8,509 bases of DNA from Gordonia sp. UBA5067 (GTDB lineage: Bacteria > Actinomycetota > Actinomycetes > Mycobacteriales > Mycobacteriaceae), in the NCBI RefSeq assembly GCF_002414845.1, contig NZ_DIAX01000002.1, positions 82,724-91,232 of the forward strand, read 5' to 3'. Of the stretch, positions 5,250 to 8,509 are shown in pieces. The notes below the pieces were generated by a model. It did not search any database. It had not been told where the DNA came from and saw only the letters and a program-made list of their open reading frames with translations. The translations under genes and the position numbers were made by a program. Position 1 is the first letter of the stretch. Each line of letters opens with the position of its first letter.

Positions 5250-6104
5250 TCAGGCATGCACGTGCAGGTCGATGTGGGCGCCCGGCGCGACGCGGCGGCC
5301 ACCGTCGATGTCGAGGAACCTGCCGGCCGCCTCGTATCCGCGCTCGATGAGCTCGTCGGCACGGGAGAAGTCCAGCGCCCCGATGGTCAGCGGACACGGC
5401 GTCGGCAGGACCCGCAGGTCGGCCTTGCCGGTGTACTCGCGGATGTCACGGACGAGGCGCTTCTGGACCAGCAGCGACATTGTGTGCAGGAGGGTGCCGG
5501 CCACGGTCGTCGGCGGCGCGGCCAGGGCGCACGGATAGCCGCAGGGCAGCACGTAGATGATGTCGGCACCGGACTCGACTGCCGAGGAGACTGGGGTGTT
5601 GTCGGCGACACCGCCGTCGACGAGCAGGCGCCCGCCGAGTTCGACGGCGGGGTAGAGGCCGGTAATCGCACTACTGGCCAGGATGGCGTCGGCGGCCGGC
5701 CCGGTGTCGATGTCGACCTGATCCCCGGTCAACAAGTCGGTGGCCACGACGGTCAGCGGGGTGCGGGTGGTCTCGATCCGGTCGAAATCCAGGTGTTTGC
5801 GAATAAGCGTGCGCAACCCCCGGGAACTGAACAGGGCCGGCTGCAGACCGGCGAGGGCGCCGATCAACTGGCGGGCGTGTGGACGGAACAGTTTCCATGC
5901 GCTCAGGGAGTGCCAGACGTCACCGAGCTCCTCGACGACCTCGGGGGTGGCGCCCCGGTTGGCGATGTAGGCGGCGTTGAGCGCACCCGCCGAGGTCCCG
6001 ACCAGTGCGTCGGGCGCAATGCCCCGGTCGACGAGAGCGCGAAGCATCCCCACCTGCATCGCACCCAGATTCGCGCCACCGGAGAGGACAAACGCGGTTG
6101 TCAT
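5250..6104 (-). CDS. Patatin-like phospholipase family protein
   Basis: 284 residues, a serine acyl hydrolase of the patatin/RssA type with a Ser-Asp dyad. The oxyanion-hole glycine motif SGGANLGAMQVG is at residues 8-19, the nucleophile elbow GTSAG is at 36-40 (S38), and the catalytic aspartate is D163 in LLVDGGVADN. All parts needed for catalysis are present. There is no signal peptide or transmembrane segment, so it is probably cytosolic or peripheral to the membrane and acts on phospholipids or other acyl esters. A clear GGAGGT (6111-6116) precedes ATG 6104 by six bases. A TAATCT at 6122-6127 on the minus strand resembles a -10 element, without a visible -35. It is 51 bases downstream of fumC and 53 upstream of the PIG-L gene, hence possibly a lipid/sugar-processing pair. 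Confidence 0.92.
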   Translation of the reverse strand: MTTAFVLSGGANLGAMQVGMLRALVDRGIAPDALVGTSAGALNAAYIANRGATPEVVEELGDVWHSLSAWKLFRPHARQLIGALAGLQPALFSSRGLRTLIRKHLDFDRIETTRTPLTVVATDLLTGDQVDIDTGPAADAILASSAITGLYPAVELGGRLLVDGGVADNTPVSSAVESGADIIYVLPCGYPCALAAPPTTVAGTLLHTMSLLVQKRLVRDIREYTGKADLRVLPTPCPLTIGALDFSRADELIERGYEAAGRFLDIDGGRRVAPGAHIDLHVHA

Positions 6105-6130
6105 CGTCGCACCTCCGCTTCCAGATTAGG

Positions 6131-6149
6131 CCGCGATGGCGCTTCGCGG
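6131..6149 (-). terminator. Weak hairpin after fumC
   Basis: CCGCGA (6131-6136) and TCGCGG (6144-6149) form a 6-bp stem with a seven-base loop, seven bases after the fumC stop. No T-run. At best a partial terminator before the patatin gene. Confidence 0.25.
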
Positions 6150-6155
6150 ATGTGG

Positions 6156-7556
6156 TCAGCGCTCGCGGTCCAGATTTGCCATTTTGAGCACGTCGAGGCG
6201 ATCGTCCAACTCCGTCTCGGTCAAGTTCGCGCCGATCAGTCCCCGGTCGATCACGGTCTGCCGGATCGTCGTGCCCTCCCGGAGTGCCTGTTTCGCGACG
6301 GCAGCGGCCTCCTCGTAGCCGATGGCGCTGTTGAGCGGGGTGACGATCGACGGTGAGCTTTGCGCCAGGGTGCGCAGGCGTTCGGTGTGTGCCACCAGCC
6401 CGCTGACGCACCGGTCGGCGAACAGCCGTGAGACGTTGGCCAGCAGGGTGATCGACTCGAGCACGTTGCGCGCCATCATCGGGATGTAGACGTTCAGCTC
6501 GAAGGCGCCGTTGCCGCCGCCCCAGGTGACGGCGGTGTCGTTGCCGATGACCTGCGCCGCGACCTGGGTGACCGCCTCGGGCAGGACCGGGTTCACCTTG
6601 CCGGGCATGATCGAACTGCCGGGCTGCAGGTCGGGGAGGGCGAGCTCGCCCAGTCCGGTGAGCGGGCCAGACCCCATCCAGCGGATGTCGTTGGCGATCT
6701 TGGTGAGGGAGACGGCGATCGTCTTGAGCTGGCCGGACAGCTCGACGAGGCCGTCGCGGGCGGCCTGTGCTTCGAAGTTGTCGGTGGCCAGGCGCAGAGC
6801 GTCCACGCCGGTGAGTTTGACCAGTTCGGCGACAACCTTGGTGCCAAAGGCGTCCGGGGCGTTGAGCCCGGTACCGACCGCGGTGCCGCCGATCGGTAGT
6901 TCGCCGAGGCGGGGCAGCGTCGATTGCACGCGCTCGATGCCGGCCTGAACCTGGCGGGCGTAGCCGCCGAACTCCTGGCCGAGCGTGACGGGCACCGCGT
7001 CCATCAGGTGGGTGCGGCCACTCTTGACCACCTCACGCCAATCGTCGGCCTTCGCGGCGAGTGCGGTGTGGAGGTGCTGCAGTGCCGGGACCAGATCGGT
7101 GACTACCGCTTCGGTCGCCGCGACATGAGTTGCGGTGGGGAAGGTGTCGTTGGAGGACTGCGACATGTTGACGTGGTCGTTGGGGTGGACCTCGACGCCA
7201 CGGCGCTTGGCGATCGAGGCGATCACCTCGTTGGCGTTCATATTGGAGCTGGTACCCGACCCGGTCTGGAACACGTCGATGGGGAACTGGTCGTCGTGGT
7301 TGCCGGCGGCGATCTCGGCGGCTGCGGCGATGATGGCGTCGGCCCGCTCGGCATCGAGTAGGCCGAGGTCCTTGTTGACCTGCGCGCAGGCGGCTTTGAG
7401 GAGGCCGAGTGCGCGGATCTGGGTGCGCTCGAGGGGGCGGTGGCTGATCGGGAAGTTTTCTACTGCGCGCTGGGTCTGTGCTCGCCATAGTGCGTCGACG
7501 GGCACCTTGACCTCGCCCATGGTGTCGTGTTCGATGCGGTATTCCTGCTCGGTCAT
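6156..7556 (-). CDS. fumC: Class II fumarate hydratase
   Basis: 466 residues, homotetrameric iron-independent fumarase of the aspartase/fumarase superfamily; it hydrates fumarate to L-malate in the TCA cycle. Conserved blocks are present in order: [14 protein letters not shown] (98-111), [14 protein letters not shown] (131-144), [17 protein letters not shown] (179-195, catalytic H183), and the signature [12 protein letters not shown] (313-324) with the catalytic serine loop. Length is close to the 474 residues of M. tuberculosis FumC, and the sequence is similar throughout. ATG 7556 is preceded by GGAGGA (7562-7567) at five bases. It lies 143 bases after a class I fumarase gene on the same strand, with small hairpins and a candidate promoter in between, so it may be transcribed independently of it. 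The two enzymes would be redundant in reaction but differ in oxygen and iron sensitivity. Confidence 0.97.
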   Translation of the reverse strand: MTEQEYRIEHDTMGEVKVPVDALWRAQTQRAVENFPISHRPLERTQIRALGLLKAACAQVNKDLGLLDAERADAIIAAAAEIAAGNHDDQFPIDVFQTGSGTSSNMNANEVIASIAKRRGVEVHPNDHVNMSQSSNDTFPTATHVAATEAVVTDLVPALQHLHTALAAKADDWREVVKSGRTHLMDAVPVTLGQEFGGYARQVQAGIERVQSTLPRLGELPIGGTAVGTGLNAPDAFGTKVVAELVKLTGVDALRLATDNFEAQAARDGLVELSGQLKTIAVSLTKIANDIRWMGSGPLTGLGELALPDLQPGSSIMPGKVNPVLPEAVTQVAAQVIGNDTAVTWGGGNGAFELNVYIPMMARNVLESITLLANVSRLFADRCVSGLVAHTERLRTLAQSSPSIVTPLNSAIGYEEAAAVAKQALREGTTIRQTVIDRGLIGANLTETELDDRLDVLKMANLDRER

Positions 7557-7580
7557 CGGGATCCTCCGTAGTCAGGTCGC

Positions 7581-7610
7581 CCTATATTCTCACCGTACTC
7601 GGGATGTCAG
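7581..7610 (-). promoter_or_regulatory. fumC: Candidate fumC promoter
   Basis: On the minus strand, CTGACA (7605-7610, five of six to TTGACA) and TATAGG (7581-7586, four of six to TATAAT) are separated by 18 bases. Transcription would start about 18 bases before ATG 7556, leaving just room for the GGAGGA ribosome binding site. Assigned from pattern only. Confidence 0.4.
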
Positions 7611-7612
7611 GC

Positions 7613-7649
7613 CCTCCGGCGTCGGAGGAAGGGATGCCTCAGGAGAGGC
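7613..7649 (-). terminator. Two small hairpins between class I fumarase gene and fumC
   Basis: In transcription order: GCCTC-TCCT-GAGGC (7649-7636), then CCTCCG-ACGC-CGGAGG (7628-7613). Each has a perfect short stem of 5 or 6 bp and a four-base loop, and the pair lies 51 bases after the stop at 7700. No T-tract follows. They could act as a partial terminator upstream of the candidate fumC promoter. Confidence 0.35.
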
Positions 7650-7699
7650 CGCGCTGATGTGTCGATGCCCGATATGAGTTTGTGGATCGGGGTGAAGAC

Positions 7700-8509
<810 letters not shown>

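Noticed and set aside
5197..5397. N-terminal extension of the PIG-L gene to a start at 5397
   Set aside because: The added residues are Arg/Gly-rich, overlap the patatin gene by about 150 bases and have no family similarity; ATG 5196 fits the family start.
4456..5538. 360-residue plus-strand open frame opposite the PIG-L gene
   Set aside because: Antisense shadow crossing two gene boundaries without domain signal.
5256..6356. 366-residue plus-strand open frame opposite the patatin gene and the fumC end
   Set aside because: Antisense shadow; no recognisable motif, while the minus strand has complete patatin motifs.

Overview
This 8.5 kb window is ordinary chromosomal DNA from a high-GC actinobacterium. 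GTG starts are used, G/C dominates third codon positions, and the order glyA – desA2 – phoH2 followed by a nearby fumC resembles the Rv1093–Rv1098c stretch of Mycobacterium tuberculosis. The lineage is therefore most likely Mycobacteriales. An adjacent class I fumarase and the unusual neighbours make a Gordonia-like genus a reasonable guess rather than M. tuberculosis itself, but this is inference.

Left part, plus strand (1–3038): the C-terminal end of serine hydroxymethyltransferase (glyA); 20 bases later a DesA2-type acyl-ACP desaturase homologue; two strong tandem hairpins; a 356-base gene-poor leader; and phoH2, a PIN ribonuclease fused to a PhoH ATPase/helicase. A 16-bp perfect hairpin at 3055–3092 separates phoH2 from the convergent minus-strand block and can serve both directions.

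Right part, minus strand (8509 down to 3105), in transcription order: the C-terminal half of a class I iron-sulfur fumarase, a class II fumarase (fumC), a patatin-like lipase, a PIG-L family deacetylase, a single-domain VOC protein and a secreted YkuD-type L,D-transpeptidase. Gaps are 143, 51, 53, 59 and 95 bases. fumC appears to have its own promoter and a strong ribosome binding site. The two fumarases do the same TCA-cycle step with unrelated folds. The remaining genes deal with lipid, sugar-amide or cell-wall chemistry and have no obvious shared pathway.

I did not find a clear undescribed multi-gene system, mobile element, CRISPR array or RNA gene. The points most worth a second look are: (1) the DesA2 homologue has lost most of its diiron ligands, including the last histidine; (2) the phoH2 leader has a possible 17-codon upstream ORF with a good ribosome binding site, and a hairpin right before the phoH2 ribosome binding site; (3) a non-homologous pair of fumarases lies in tandem.
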